DNA of 9,416 nucleotides from Bacillota bacterium. Lineage in GTDB: Bacteria > Bacillota_E > Sulfobacillia > Sulfobacillales > Sulfobacillaceae. Where the stretch lies: NCBI GenBank assembly GCA_021802375.1, contig JAKAAL010000111.1, positions 1 through 9,416 on the forward strand. The letters run 5' to 3'. A model generated the notes under the pieces. It saw only the letters and a list, made by a program, of their open reading frames with translations, made no database searches and was not told the DNA's origin. Each line of letters opens with the position of its first letter. The stretch's first letter is position 1. Positions 1 to 6,482 of this stretch are shown in pieces. Made by a program: the position numbers and the translations under genes.

Positions 1-1
1 C

Positions 2-709
2 CGCCGGGTCGGGTTTGCGCACATTCAAGCGCACGTGTTGCCGTCTTGGTACGTGAGTCTCTACAATCTCATTTTCGATGCCTATCACGTGCTGGAGTCA
101 GAAGGCACGCCGGTTCCCCTTCCTCCGTTGGATTTGGTGCGGAGGCGCTGGCTGGCCGACATGAAGTCCTCCCTCGACACCTATGAGGTCGCCATGTCCT
201 CGAAGATGGCGGCTTTGCACGATCTGGCGCTGACCGATCCTCTGACGGGGCTTCTCAACAGACGCGGATTTTGGGATCGCGTGGCTTTGGACATTGAGCG
301 CGGTGTCCATCAGGCGGTCTTTGTCCTGATGGACATCGACCACTTCAAACGGCTCAACGACCATCATGGACATCCTTTCGGCGACCGGGTCCTGGCCCAA
401 TTCGCCACGCTGGCGGAGGTCTTGTCCGCCACCGCCGACGCCTTGGGGCGTTTGGGAGGGGATGAGTTCGGCCTGTGGATTCCAAACGCCGAGGGGCCAG
501 GCGCTGTGTCTCAGCGGTTGCAAACGCTGGCCGAAACGCTGATGGTCGATTCCCAAGCCACCTTTTCCGGCGGCATCGCCACGTTTCCTCACCACGGCAA
601 AACCGTCGAGCATCTCTACCATGAGGCAGACGGGGCGCTCTATCAGGCCAAGCAGGCGGGACGCCATTGTTATGCCGTCGCGGGAGAAACTCAACCCTAT
701 CCCTTCTAA
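2..709 (+). CDS. Globin-coupled diguanylate cyclase, 3' part (5' end outside window)
   Basis: Probable diguanylate cyclase making c-di-GMP from two GTP, with an N-terminal haem-globin sensor. The frame is open to the left edge, so the GTG at 35 is not the true start. The first residues, AHIQAHVLPSWY, match the F-helix/G-helix region of protoglobin/globin-coupled sensors (pattern H-x-R-I-x-x-x-P-x-W-Y); the His at 20-22 is the likely proximal haem ligand. A helical linker (about 125-230) precedes the GGDEF domain: ALTDPLTGLLNRR at about 227-265, the metal-binding MDIDHFK region at about 329-350, and an intact GGDEF at 455-469. The inhibitory I-site RxxD, nine and six residues before GG, reads ATAD: Asp is kept but Arg is replaced by Ala, so product inhibition is probably lost. 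The stop is TAA at 707-709. The downstream methyltransferase starts 20 bp later, so co-transcription is likely. The GGDEF call is secure; the globin part rests on about 30 residues. Confidence 0.88.
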   Translation, partial: RRVGFAHIQAHVLPSWYVSLYNLIFDAYHVLESEGTPVPLPPLDLVRRRWLADMKSSLDTYEVAMSSKMAALHDLALTDPLTGLLNRRGFWDRVALDIERGVHQAVFVLMDIDHFKRLNDHHGHPFGDRVLAQFATLAEVLSATADALGRLGGDEFGLWIPNAEGPGAVSQRLQTLAETLMVDSQATFSGGIATFPHHGKTVEHLYHEADGALYQAKQAGRHCYAVAGETQPYPF

Positions 710-729
710 CCTTGGCTTGAGGAGTGATA

Positions 730-1287
730 ATGCACGTGGATCCGCGACTGGTTTCCGTGGCTCGGGAAAGAGCCCGGGCGCAGGGCTTCGACCGCTCGTG
801 CCTGGATGAAGTGGGCCGCTTGCTGGCATTGCTGGCTTCCCACATCCACGATGGAAAGATTCTCGAAATTGGTGCGGGCATGGGTGTCGGTACGGCCTGG
901 CTGGCCAGTGCGGCGCGCGTGGAGGTCTATACCGTCGACGACAATCCTGAACGCGCCAGCCACGTCGCGAGCCTGTTTCGGGACCACCCTCAGGTCCATG
1001 TCGTTACGGGCGATTGGACCGACGCGTTGATCCACGGTCCCTTCCGCCTCATCTTTGCCGATGCCAAACCGGCAAAAACCTCTGGGGCGGAAGCTGTGAT
1101 TGCAGCAGCGGCCCCCGGGGGTCTCATTGTTCTGGACGACTTGTCGCCCGAGGAGTATTGGCCGGAGGCGTGGAAGGGGAAGCCGGACCCAATCCGGGAG
1201 TTCTGGCTAAACCATCCGTTGCTTTTCAGCACGGAAATCCTCACGTCCCGCGAACATAGCACCATTTTGGCCTGCCGGGCAGTTTAG
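730..1287 (+). CDS. SAM-dependent class I methyltransferase, O-methyltransferase-like
   Basis: Predicted cytosolic methyltransferase of 185 aa. The SAM-binding motif I is EIGAGMGVGT (residues 46-55), followed by the acidic end of strand 2 in YTVDDNPE (about 67-74) and a GDW segment (94-96). FADAKP (109-114) and LDDLSP (135-140) place Asp residues where cation-dependent catechol/caffeoyl-CoA-type O-methyltransferases bind metal. The start is ATG 730 because GAGGAG at 719-724 lies 5 nt upstream; a GTG at 724 is in frame but overlaps that ribosome binding site. The length is a little short for the O-methyltransferase_3 family (about 200-220 aa). The gene lies 20 bp after the diguanylate cyclase and is closed by a strong hairpin. 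The substrate is unknown; the fold is confident, the O-methyl specificity is inference. Confidence 0.8.
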   Translation: MHVDPRLVSVARERARAQGFDRSCLDEVGRLLALLASHIHDGKILEIGAGMGVGTAWLASAARVEVYTVDDNPERASHVASLFRDHPQVHVVTGDWTDALIHGPFRLIFADAKPAKTSGAEAVIAAAAPGGLIVLDDLSPEEYWPEAWKGKPDPIREFWLNHPLLFSTEILTSREHSTILACRAV

Positions 1288-1290
1288 CGG

Positions 1291-1330
1291 GGGAGACGGG
1301 TGTGGACTGCCACCCGTCTCTTGCCATCTT
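1291..1330 (+). terminator. Intrinsic terminator after the methyltransferase gene
   Basis: A perfect 10-bp stem, GAGACGGGTG (1293-1302) with CACCCGTCTC (1311-1320), has an 8-nt loop, can be extended by two G-U pairs, and is followed by TTGCCATCTT. It begins 5 nt after the stop codon. The U-tract is weak, so termination may be incomplete. Confidence 0.7.
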
Positions 1331-1372
1331 ACCAACTTCCGCATTGGCTCTCCCACTTTAGCGGGTGGCAAA

Positions 1373-1413
1373 ATTTCTATAGCCCCCTTTCCAACCGCTG
1401 GCGGCTATGGAAA
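1373..1413 (+). promoter_or_regulatory. Copy A of shared regulator box, upstream of the TPR regulator
   Basis: ATTTCTATAGCC (1373-1384), a 20-bp gap, then CTATGGAAA (1405-1413). TTTCTATAG and CTATGGAAA are near-perfect inverted half-sites (8 of 9) whose starts are 31 bp apart, about three helical turns. A central GCTG (1397-1400) is also shared with copy B (2936-2976), which has identical internal spacing. GGAAGGA follows 17 bp after the box here and 16 bp after copy B. The box ends 53 bp before the regulator's ATG, a position suited to autoregulation. That the regulator at 1467-2717 binds here is inference. Confidence 0.65.
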
Positions 1414-1466
1414 AGTTGCGGGGCTGAACTGGAAGGATGTGACAAACCGTTGGCGAATTATTTCCC

Positions 1467-2717
1467 ATGACCACTACCCGAATAAGTCCCATTGGGCGCG
1501 TCATACACACTATCCGTCGCCAGCGCGGCCTCAAGCTGGCGGCCGTGCGCCACGTCTCGGTGTCTACGCTGAACGCCATCGAGCGAGGCCGCATGGTCCC
1601 CTCGCTGTCATTGACCGATACCATCACTCGGGGACTCGATCTCGAACCCGGCGCTTTGGATCTGCCACTTTTGGCCTCCGTCCACGATGCCGGCGTCCGG
1701 GTTCAATTGGTCAAGCGGCTGTTGGGACGCAACGTCCCTCCGCTCGCGATTCAACGAACTTTGCGGCAAGTGGCGATGGACCCTGACATGGCTTTGCCGC
1801 AACGGGCACACGCACAGCTCCTAGTGGCACAGGTGCTGGACCTGCGCGGTGCCCGCCGGCGCGCTGTCCTGATCCTCACCTATTTGGCGCGCACGAGTCC
1901 ACCTCTCCCAGGAACCTTGCACTTGGAGGTCATAAGCACCTTGGGCAAGTGCTATTTGCGGCTTGAACAACCGGAACAGGCCCTGAGCCCGCTGATGGAG
2001 GCTGTCCAGCAGCCGATCCGCCATGCGGCTTGGGAATCGGCGCTGTGCAATCTCGGGCTCGCCTGGTGGAAAGTCGGCCAATATGCCGCCGCGGAGGCGC
2101 AGTGGCAGCGCGCCATCGAGGAAGTGGCCGATCCGGCTCGACTGGCCAATGCCTACCTTGGTCTGGGCCTGCTGGCGTTCCGCAAAGGCCGCCTTCTTGA
2201 CGCCATCTCCGCATATCATCAGACCTTGACCCTGTATGAGGAAACCAACGCCGCCGCCACGCAGCGTCTAAGGGTACTGAACAACTTGTTGGCCTGCCAT
2301 GTGCAGCAGCAAGATTGGCGTGCCGCCGACGCGGTCGTCGGCCAGGGCGCGGCCTTGCCCGAGCCAGACCCGGTTGTCTGGGGCGAATGGCTGACCACCC
2401 AAGCCGAGTGCGCCTGGGCCCAGGGACGGCGGCAGGATGCGCAAGTGCTGATCGCGGAGGCTAAAGAGTCCTTGGGGAACGCGTTGGTAGTGTCTTGGTT
2501 CACCATCCGCCTGTTGGAACTGCGGATTCTCGCCCCATCGGAACCCGCAGCGCCTCTGGTTCAAGCCATCGAAGAGCAACTCTCCCATGTCTCGGACCGC
2601 GAATTGATCGGCGCGTTGCACACGATGCTGGTTCAGGCGGCGCTTGAGGCAGGCCGCTTGGATGAGGTCCAAAGCCGCGTGCGCGATTTGCGGTCTCTGT
2701 TTCCCATCATCAACTAA
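1467..2717 (+). CDS. XRE-HTH/TPR regulator, RRNPP-type candidate (PlcR/NprR/Rgg-like)
   Basis: Cytosolic transcription regulator of 416 aa. Residues 9-61 form a lambda-repressor-type HTH (recognition helix around SVSTLNAIERG, 31-41). Most of the rest is helical TPR repeats: about 112-145, 152-185, 190-222, 229-262, 268-298, 307-338 and 383-412, with clear signatures in NLGLAWWKVGQYAAAEAQW and AYLGLGLLAFRKGRLLDAI. An N-terminal HTH plus a C-terminal TPR array of about 350 residues, at this length, is the architecture of RRNPP receptors that bind a re-imported oligopeptide. Support comes from the secreted-peptide gene 20 bp downstream and from box A upstream. ATG 1467 is the only usual start after the in-frame stop at 1440-1442; it has no recognisable Shine-Dalgarno, suggesting weak or leaderless translation. 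Alternative: an XRE-TPR regulator that does not sense a peptide. HTH-TPR is confident; the RRNPP role is inferred. Confidence 0.85.
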   Translation: MTTTRISPIGRVIHTIRRQRGLKLAAVRHVSVSTLNAIERGRMVPSLSLTDTITRGLDLEPGALDLPLLASVHDAGVRVQLVKRLLGRNVPPLAIQRTLRQVAMDPDMALPQRAHAQLLVAQVLDLRGARRRAVLILTYLARTSPPLPGTLHLEVISTLGKCYLRLEQPEQALSPLMEAVQQPIRHAAWESALCNLGLAWWKVGQYAAAEAQWQRAIEEVADPARLANAYLGLGLLAFRKGRLLDAISAYHQTLTLYEETNAAATQRLRVLNNLLACHVQQQDWRAADAVVGQGAALPEPDPVVWGEWLTTQAECAWAQGRRQDAQVLIAEAKESLGNALVVSWFTIRLLELRILAPSEPAAPLVQAIEEQLSHVSDRELIGALHTMLVQAALEAGRLDEVQSRVRDLRSLFPIIN

Positions 2718-2737
2718 TCACGAAGGAGGCAGTTCCT

Positions 2738-2875
2738 ATGAAAAAGCGTTTGGCGAGCTTGGTGGCATTCGTGGTCGTGATTGTGGCTGGAACGGCCTTG
2801 ACGACGCTGTCACCGTCCCATCACGTCGCTGCGCCCAGTGACCCGCCAGTCACAGATGCGCGCACCGTCTCCTAA
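2738..2875 (+). CDS. Short secreted peptide, candidate quorum-sensing pro-peptide (45 aa)
   Basis: Small gene, below usual ORF cut-offs. ATG 2738 is preceded by a near-ideal AAGGAGG (2723-2729) at 8-nt spacing, much better than the site of the regulator before it; the stop is TAA 2873-2875. The product begins MKKR, then has a hydrophobic core of about 17 residues (LASLVAFVVVIVAGTAL), then a polar, Pro-rich tail ending PPVTDARTVS: a Sec signal peptide plus a short exported C-terminus. Signal peptidase could cut after Ala20 (GTA) or near VAA at 30-32. Length, signal and position directly after an HTH-TPR gene match PapR (48 aa, behind plcR) and NprX (43 aa, behind nprR), whose C-terminal 5-7 residues are the signal. 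By analogy the active peptide would come from the last 5-10 residues. I recognise no specific family by sequence; the gene is well supported, the pheromone role is inferred. Confidence 0.78.
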   Translation: MKKRLASLVAFVVVIVAGTALTTLSPSHHVAAPSDPPVTDARTVS

Positions 2876-2894
2876 ATCGCCGTTCCGTTCGACA

Positions 2895-2924
2895 AGCCCT
2901 TTCGCCAGGAAAGGGCTCTCTTTA
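2895..2924 (+). terminator. Intrinsic terminator after the peptide gene
   Basis: A perfect 9-bp stem, AGCCCTTTC (2895-2903) with GAAAGGGCT (2909-2917), has a GCCAG loop and is followed by CTCTTTA. It lies 19 bp after the peptide stop and separates the regulator-peptide unit from the protease, which therefore needs its own promoter. Confidence 0.82.
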
Positions 2925-2935
2925 TGTCCCAATCC

Positions 2936-2976
2936 ATTTCTATAGCCGAGGATTCGACAGCTGTCTTCTATGGAAA
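2936..2976 (+). promoter_or_regulatory. Copy B of shared regulator box, upstream of the G1 protease
   Basis: ATTTCTATAGCC (2936-2947), a 20-bp gap, then CTATGGAAA (2968-2976): the same two blocks at exactly the same spacing as copy A (1373-1413). The gap holds a 10-bp palindrome, GACAGCTGTC (2956-2965), of which the GCTG core is shared with copy A at the same offset. GGAAGGA recurs at 2993-2999. The box ends 95 bp before the protease ATG and lies just after the upstream terminator, so it belongs to the protease promoter. No good -35 element is visible, which fits activator dependence. Regulator binding is inferred. Confidence 0.68.
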
Positions 2977-3029
2977 TATTCTGCCATATTTGGGAAGGAA
3001 TGCCAGCATGGAGAACGAACTCCTTTTAA

Positions 3030-3045
3030 TAGAATCGCGATTCTA
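3030..3045. promoter_or_regulatory. 16-bp perfect palindrome in the protease leader/promoter
   Basis: TAGAATCGCGATTCTA is a perfect palindrome, 12 bp before the protease ribosome binding site and 54 bp after box B. It follows TTTTAA, and its first six bases (TAGAAT) resemble a -10 element, so it could be an operator overlapping the promoter or a hairpin at the mRNA 5' end. Copy A has no equivalent, pointing to a second, protease-specific control. Function unknown. Confidence 0.45.
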
Positions 3046-3071
3046 CATTTCTCGTCAAGGAGGTCTTCCCC

Positions 3072-3875
3072 ATGAAACTCTGGACAATCATCGGACCTGC
3101 CGGCCTCGCGCTTCTGGCGTCCGCCGTTCCCGCGGGAACGGCCGCCCCCACCGCGGCCGCAGCGCCAGCACCGGCCCACGCCGGGCGCATCACCAATTCT
3201 CCGCGCATCCTTTCCAAGCTGTCCGCGTCAGCCATTCACCAAGCTGGGTGGTCATCGAGCAACTGGTCCGGATACGCCATTACCGGATCGACCTATCACT
3301 CCATCACCGGATCATGGGTCGTGCCCACGGTACAGCCAAGCCGAGGCGATACCTACTCCTCCAACTGGATTGGCATTGACGGATTCAACAACAGCGACCT
3401 GATTCAAACCGGGACTGAACAGGATGCCTCCAGCTCCGGAACGAGTTATGGCGCCTGGTGGGAAATCCTCCCAGCGGCGGAGACACCCATCTCGAGCATG
3501 ACCGTCCATCCCGGCGACCACATGTCCGCCAGCATCGTCGACAACAACAACGGGACTTGGACGATTACCATCTCCGACACGACCACCGGGCAGAGCTTTA
3601 CCACCACCCAATCCTACAGCGGACCCGCTCAGTCGGCTGAATGGATCGAAGAGGCCCCCACCGTGGGCGGCCGCGTCGCCACATTAGCCAATTACGGCGA
3701 GTCCACATTCGATCCCGGAACCGTCAACGGGGGCAACCCCGCATTGGTAGCCAATGACGGCGGAGTCATGATACAGCGCAACAAGCAGGTTTCCACGCCG
3801 TCCCTGCCGGACTCCGACACAGATGGGTTCAACATGGCCTACGGGTCGACGACCCCTCCGGCTCCCCAGTCGTAA
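3072..3875 (+). CDS. Secreted G1-family glutamic endopeptidase (eqolisin)
   Basis: Predicted secreted acid protease of 267 aa. AAGGAGGT at 3057-3064 lies 7 nt before ATG 3072. The N-terminus is a Sec signal (MKLW plus a hydrophobic stretch to about residue 20), then an Ala/Pro-rich stretch ending APAHAG (about 38) and a short propeptide. The mature domain has the G1 landmarks: NWSGYA (64-69), WVVPTV (82-87), NWIGIDGF (98-105), LIQTGTEQ (110-117) with catalytic Gln112, YGAWWEILP (126-134), and AEWIEEAP (189-196) holding the catalytic Glu (Glu190 by motif; Glu193 lies beside it). G1 enzymes use this Gln/Glu pair and work at low pH; bacterial members are known from acidophiles such as Alicyclobacillus. 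No cell-wall anchor or C-terminal membrane segment is seen. The Ser/Asn/Thr-rich surface with few Lys or Arg fits acid-stable secreted proteins. Box B upstream suggests control by the neighbouring HTH-TPR regulator. Confidence 0.92.
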   Translation: MKLWTIIGPAGLALLASAVPAGTAAPTAAAAPAPAHAGRITNSPRILSKLSASAIHQAGWSSSNWSGYAITGSTYHSITGSWVVPTVQPSRGDTYSSNWIGIDGFNNSDLIQTGTEQDASSSGTSYGAWWEILPAAETPISSMTVHPGDHMSASIVDNNNGTWTITISDTTTGQSFTTTQSYSGPAQSAEWIEEAPTVGGRVATLANYGESTFDPGTVNGGNPALVANDGGVMIQRNKQVSTPSLPDSDTDGFNMAYGSTTPPAPQS

Positions 3876-3883
3876 TCTAGGAA

Positions 3884-3917
3884 AGGGCGGCCCCCCGTGG
3901 AGCCGCCCTATCTTCTT
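3884..3917. terminator. Bidirectional terminator between protease and ALDH genes
   Basis: AGGGCGGC (3884-3891) pairs perfectly with GCCGCCCT (3902-3909) around a 10-nt loop. A T-rich tail follows on the plus strand (ATCTTCTT), and TTTCC follows on the minus strand. It sits between the convergent stops at 3875 and 3925 and probably serves both. Confidence 0.78.
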
Positions 3918-3924
3918 GCTTGAA

Positions 3925-5442
3925 TCAACCGAGATTGATCCATGTGGACTTCACCTCGGTGTAATGCTGGAGGGCATATTGCCCCATCTCCCGCCCAATG
4001 CCGCTGGCCTTGAATCCACCCCAGGGACTGGTGGCATCCAAAAGATTGTAGCCGTTAATCCAGACCGTGCCCGCCTTCAGCTTTTCCGCCACCTTAATGC
4101 CTTGCCGCACGTCCTCTGTCCACACCGCGGCTGCCAGACCGTATGGAGTGGCATTGGCGCGCCGCACCGCCTCATCCACGTCATCATAGGGAAGCGCGAC
4201 CAGCACCGGTCCGAAAATCTCTTCCCGGGCAATGGTCATCTCATCCTGACCGACAAAGACGGTCGGTTGGATGAAGTAGCCCGATCCCGCCGCCTGGTTT
4301 CGGCTTCCACCCGTCACCAAGCTGGCTCCCTCCCGCCGGCCACTGTCGATGTACTGCATGACCCGATTCATTTGCCCTTCGCTTACCAGAGGCCCCATCT
4401 CCGTCGCCGGATCAAGCCCGATGCCTTGTTGGATGGATTCGGCCCGACGCCCGACCAGATCCACCACGTGGTCGAACTGCGAACGCGGGACAAACAGGCG
4501 CGACCCCGCGCAGCAGACCTCTCCCTGATTGAAGAAGATGCCCATCATGGCTCCCGCCACGACCGCATCAGGATCGGCATCCGGCAGCATGATGTTGGGG
4601 GACTTCCCCCCCAATTCCAATGTCACACGGGTGAACCGGTCGGCAGCCGAAATCATGATTTCTCGTCCCACGCGGGTAGAGCCCGTAAAGGAAATCTTCT
4701 CGACCCCGGGATGGGCGACCAGCGCCTTTCCGGCCGTCGCTCCATATCCGGGCACAATGTTGAGCACCCCGGGAGGAAAGCCAGCCTCCAACGCCAATTC
4801 GCCGAGGCGCAAGAGACTCAGCGGAGTCACTTCGCTAGGCTTGACCACCACCGTGTTCCCACAGGCCAGCGCCGGCGCAATTTTCCACGACGCAATCATT
4901 AAAGGGAAGTTCCACGGCACAATCGCTCCCACAACTCCCAGCGGCTCACGCCGGGTGTAGGCCAGATAATGGCCCGGCTGGGATACGGGCAGCGTTTCCC
5001 CCGTCAGCTTGGTCACCCATCCCGCAAAGTACCGAAAATGCTCCACGGTCAGCGGGACATCTGCCAGCATCGTCTCGGTGATGGGTTTTCCCGTGTTGAT
5101 CGATTCAATTTCGGAAAACTCCTGCGCGTGTTCCTCAATCAAGTCTGCGAGCTTCCACAAAAGACGCGCCCTCTCGGCCGGCGAAAGGCGGCTCCAGCGT
5201 CCTTGAAAAGCCTTTTCGGCGGCGCGCACCGCCCGATCCACATCCTCGGCGGTCGCCTCCGCCACCTCAACCAAATCCTCGCCACTGGCGGGGTCCTTCA
5301 CCCAAAAGGAGCCCCCCTGCGCAGCCTCGACCCATTTGTTGCCAATGAGGAGGCGCGCTCGCCGCGACAGAAATTGGCGCGTCGCGTCACTAATCCATGG
5401 GGATTCTATAATTCCCGCCGCCATTTCTTCACGTCCCTCCAT
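3925..5442 (-). CDS. NAD(P)-dependent aldehyde dehydrogenase
   Basis: Cytosolic ALDH-superfamily enzyme, 505 aa (family about 480-500), oxidising an aldehyde to its carboxylate. Landmarks: PWNFP (176-180), VVVKPSE (198-204) with the cofactor Lys201, GSTRVG (254-259), LELGGKSP (275-282) with general base Glu276, NQGEVCCAGSR (305-315) with catalytic Cys310, and EEIFGPV (407-413) with the cofactor-ribose Glu408. It is complete, with no damaged catalytic residue. It is the last gene of the minus-strand operon: its ATG 5442 overlaps the ADH stop (TAATG), implying translational coupling. No Shine-Dalgarno precedes that ATG, whereas GGAGGG (5440-5435) lies before an in-frame ATG at 5424, so a 499-aa product is equally plausible. 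It most resembles betaine-aldehyde/retinal-type ALDHs; the real substrate, presumably the product of the neighbouring ADH, is not determined. Confidence 0.93.
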   Translation of the reverse strand: MEGREEMAAGIIESPWISDATRQFLSRRARLLIGNKWVEAAQGGSFWVKDPASGEDLVEVAEATAEDVDRAVRAAEKAFQGRWSRLSPAERARLLWKLADLIEEHAQEFSEIESINTGKPITETMLADVPLTVEHFRYFAGWVTKLTGETLPVSQPGHYLAYTRREPLGVVGAIVPWNFPLMIASWKIAPALACGNTVVVKPSEVTPLSLLRLGELALEAGFPPGVLNIVPGYGATAGKALVAHPGVEKISFTGSTRVGREIMISAADRFTRVTLELGGKSPNIMLPDADPDAVVAGAMMGIFFNQGEVCCAGSRLFVPRSQFDHVVDLVGRRAESIQQGIGLDPATEMGPLVSEGQMNRVMQYIDSGRREGASLVTGGSRNQAAGSGYFIQPTVFVGQDEMTIAREEIFGPVLVALPYDDVDEAVRRANATPYGLAAAVWTEDVRQGIKVAEKLKAGTVWINGYNLLDATSPWGGFKASGIGREMGQYALQHYTEVKSTWINLG

Positions 5443-6482
5443 TAGATGGTCAACAGCACTTTGGTGGCGCGTTGCTCGTGAAAAAGCCGATATCCCTCCG
5501 GGGCCCCTTCCAGAGGCAGCCGATGGCTAATCACCGACGATGGATCGAGCCGCCCGGCCTGTACCAGTTTCATCGTGGCGTCAATGTCGCGGTGAATATT
5601 GGCGAGCCCCACGCGAAACGTGATGTCCCGCGTCAAGGCCGTCATGAGCGGATAGCTCCACTCCGTTTCCGCTGTCACTCCCACCGCCGCAATCCGACCG
5701 CCGCCCCGCACCAGTTGAAACGCCAGAGCCAAGGTCTGGGGGCCTCCGACCGCCTCAATCACCACATCGGCTCCCAACCCATCGGTCGCCTGCATGATGC
5801 GCCGCACGGGATTGGTGCGGCTGGATGCAATGGGAATGGCACCGAACGCCGCAGTGGCTTCGGCCCGCTCCGGGTCACGATCAATGCTGTAGACCTCCGC
5901 CGCTCCCATGACCCGCGCCGCCATCACGGCCATCAACCCCACCGGACCTGCCCCGATGACTGCGCATCGCTCCCCGGGTTGAAGGCCGGAATTTCTTACC
6001 GCTCCATAGGCGGTGGTCAAAATGTCCCCACAAAAGATGGCCTTCTCATCCGCGAGCCCATCAGGAATTTTGCGCAGGTTGACGTCTCCATACGGCACAC
6101 GCACCATTTCCGCCTGAGTCCCGGGATAGTCCCCAAAAGCCAGGCCATACCCCAGCACGCCACCACCGGCGCATTGGTGGTACTGGCCAAGCCGGCACTG
6201 CGCGCAGGCCCCGCAAGCCACATGGAAGGTGCCCACGACGCGATCACCGACTTGGAACTGCCGAACCCGATCGCCGACCGCCGCCACCGTGCCCACGTAT
6301 TCGTGGCCCATGATGGACCCCGGCGACATGCCTGGAATGTGCCCACGGTACAAATGCAGGTCAGATCCGCAAATAGCGGACGCGGTGACCCGCACCAACA
6401 CGTCGTCCGCGGTCAGCAGCTCCGGATCGGGAACCTCCCCGACCCGGACCGACTCCACATCGAGATACTGCACCGCTTTCAT
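5442..6482 (-). CDS. Zinc-dependent medium-chain alcohol dehydrogenase
   Basis: Cytosolic MDR-family dehydrogenase, 346 aa, oxidising an alcohol to an aldehyde or ketone with NAD. Catalytic-zinc ligands are Cys38 (ICGSD) and His60-Glu61 (GHEYVG). The structural-zinc lobe has all four cysteines (Cys90, 93, 96, 104, in ACGACAQCRLGQYHQC). The Rossmann motif is GAGPVG (177-182), and Asp201 in SIDRDP at the end of strand 2 favours NAD over NADP. The start is ATG 6482 with GGGGAG 5 nt upstream on the minus strand. It overlaps the preceding SCP2-like gene by ATGA and the following ALDH by 1 nt, so the genes are tightly coupled. It resembles the threonine/formaldehyde/sorbitol dehydrogenase-like branch. 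The partner ALDH suggests a primary alcohol; substrate unknown. Confidence 0.92.
   Translation of the reverse strand: MKAVQYLDVESVRVGEVPDPELLTADDVLVRVTASAICGSDLHLYRGHIPGMSPGSIMGHEYVGTVAAVGDRVRQFQVGDRVVGTFHVACGACAQCRLGQYHQCAGGGVLGYGLAFGDYPGTQAEMVRVPYGDVNLRKIPDGLADEKAIFCGDILTTAYGAVRNSGLQPGERCAVIGAGPVGLMAVMAARVMGAAEVYSIDRDPERAEATAAFGAIPIASSRTNPVRRIMQATDGLGADVVIEAVGGPQTLALAFQLVRGGGRIAAVGVTAETEWSYPLMTALTRDITFRVGLANIHRDIDATMKLVQAGRLDPSSVISHRLPLEGAPEGYRLFHEQRATKVLLTI

Noticed and set aside
2736..2744. CTATGAAAA across the start of the peptide gene resembles a box half-site
   Set aside because: It is made up of the start codon and Lys codons, and no partner half-site lies 31 bp away.
2924..3379. 151-codon open frame covering box B and the start of the protease
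   Set aside because: It overlaps the G1 protease in another frame, has no ribosome binding site and starts inside the terminator tail; the translation resembles nothing.
3823..4902. 359-codon plus-strand frame opposite the ALDH gene
   Set aside because: Antisense shadow of a complete, motif-rich ALDH; the translation is Arg/His/Pro-rich with no family features.
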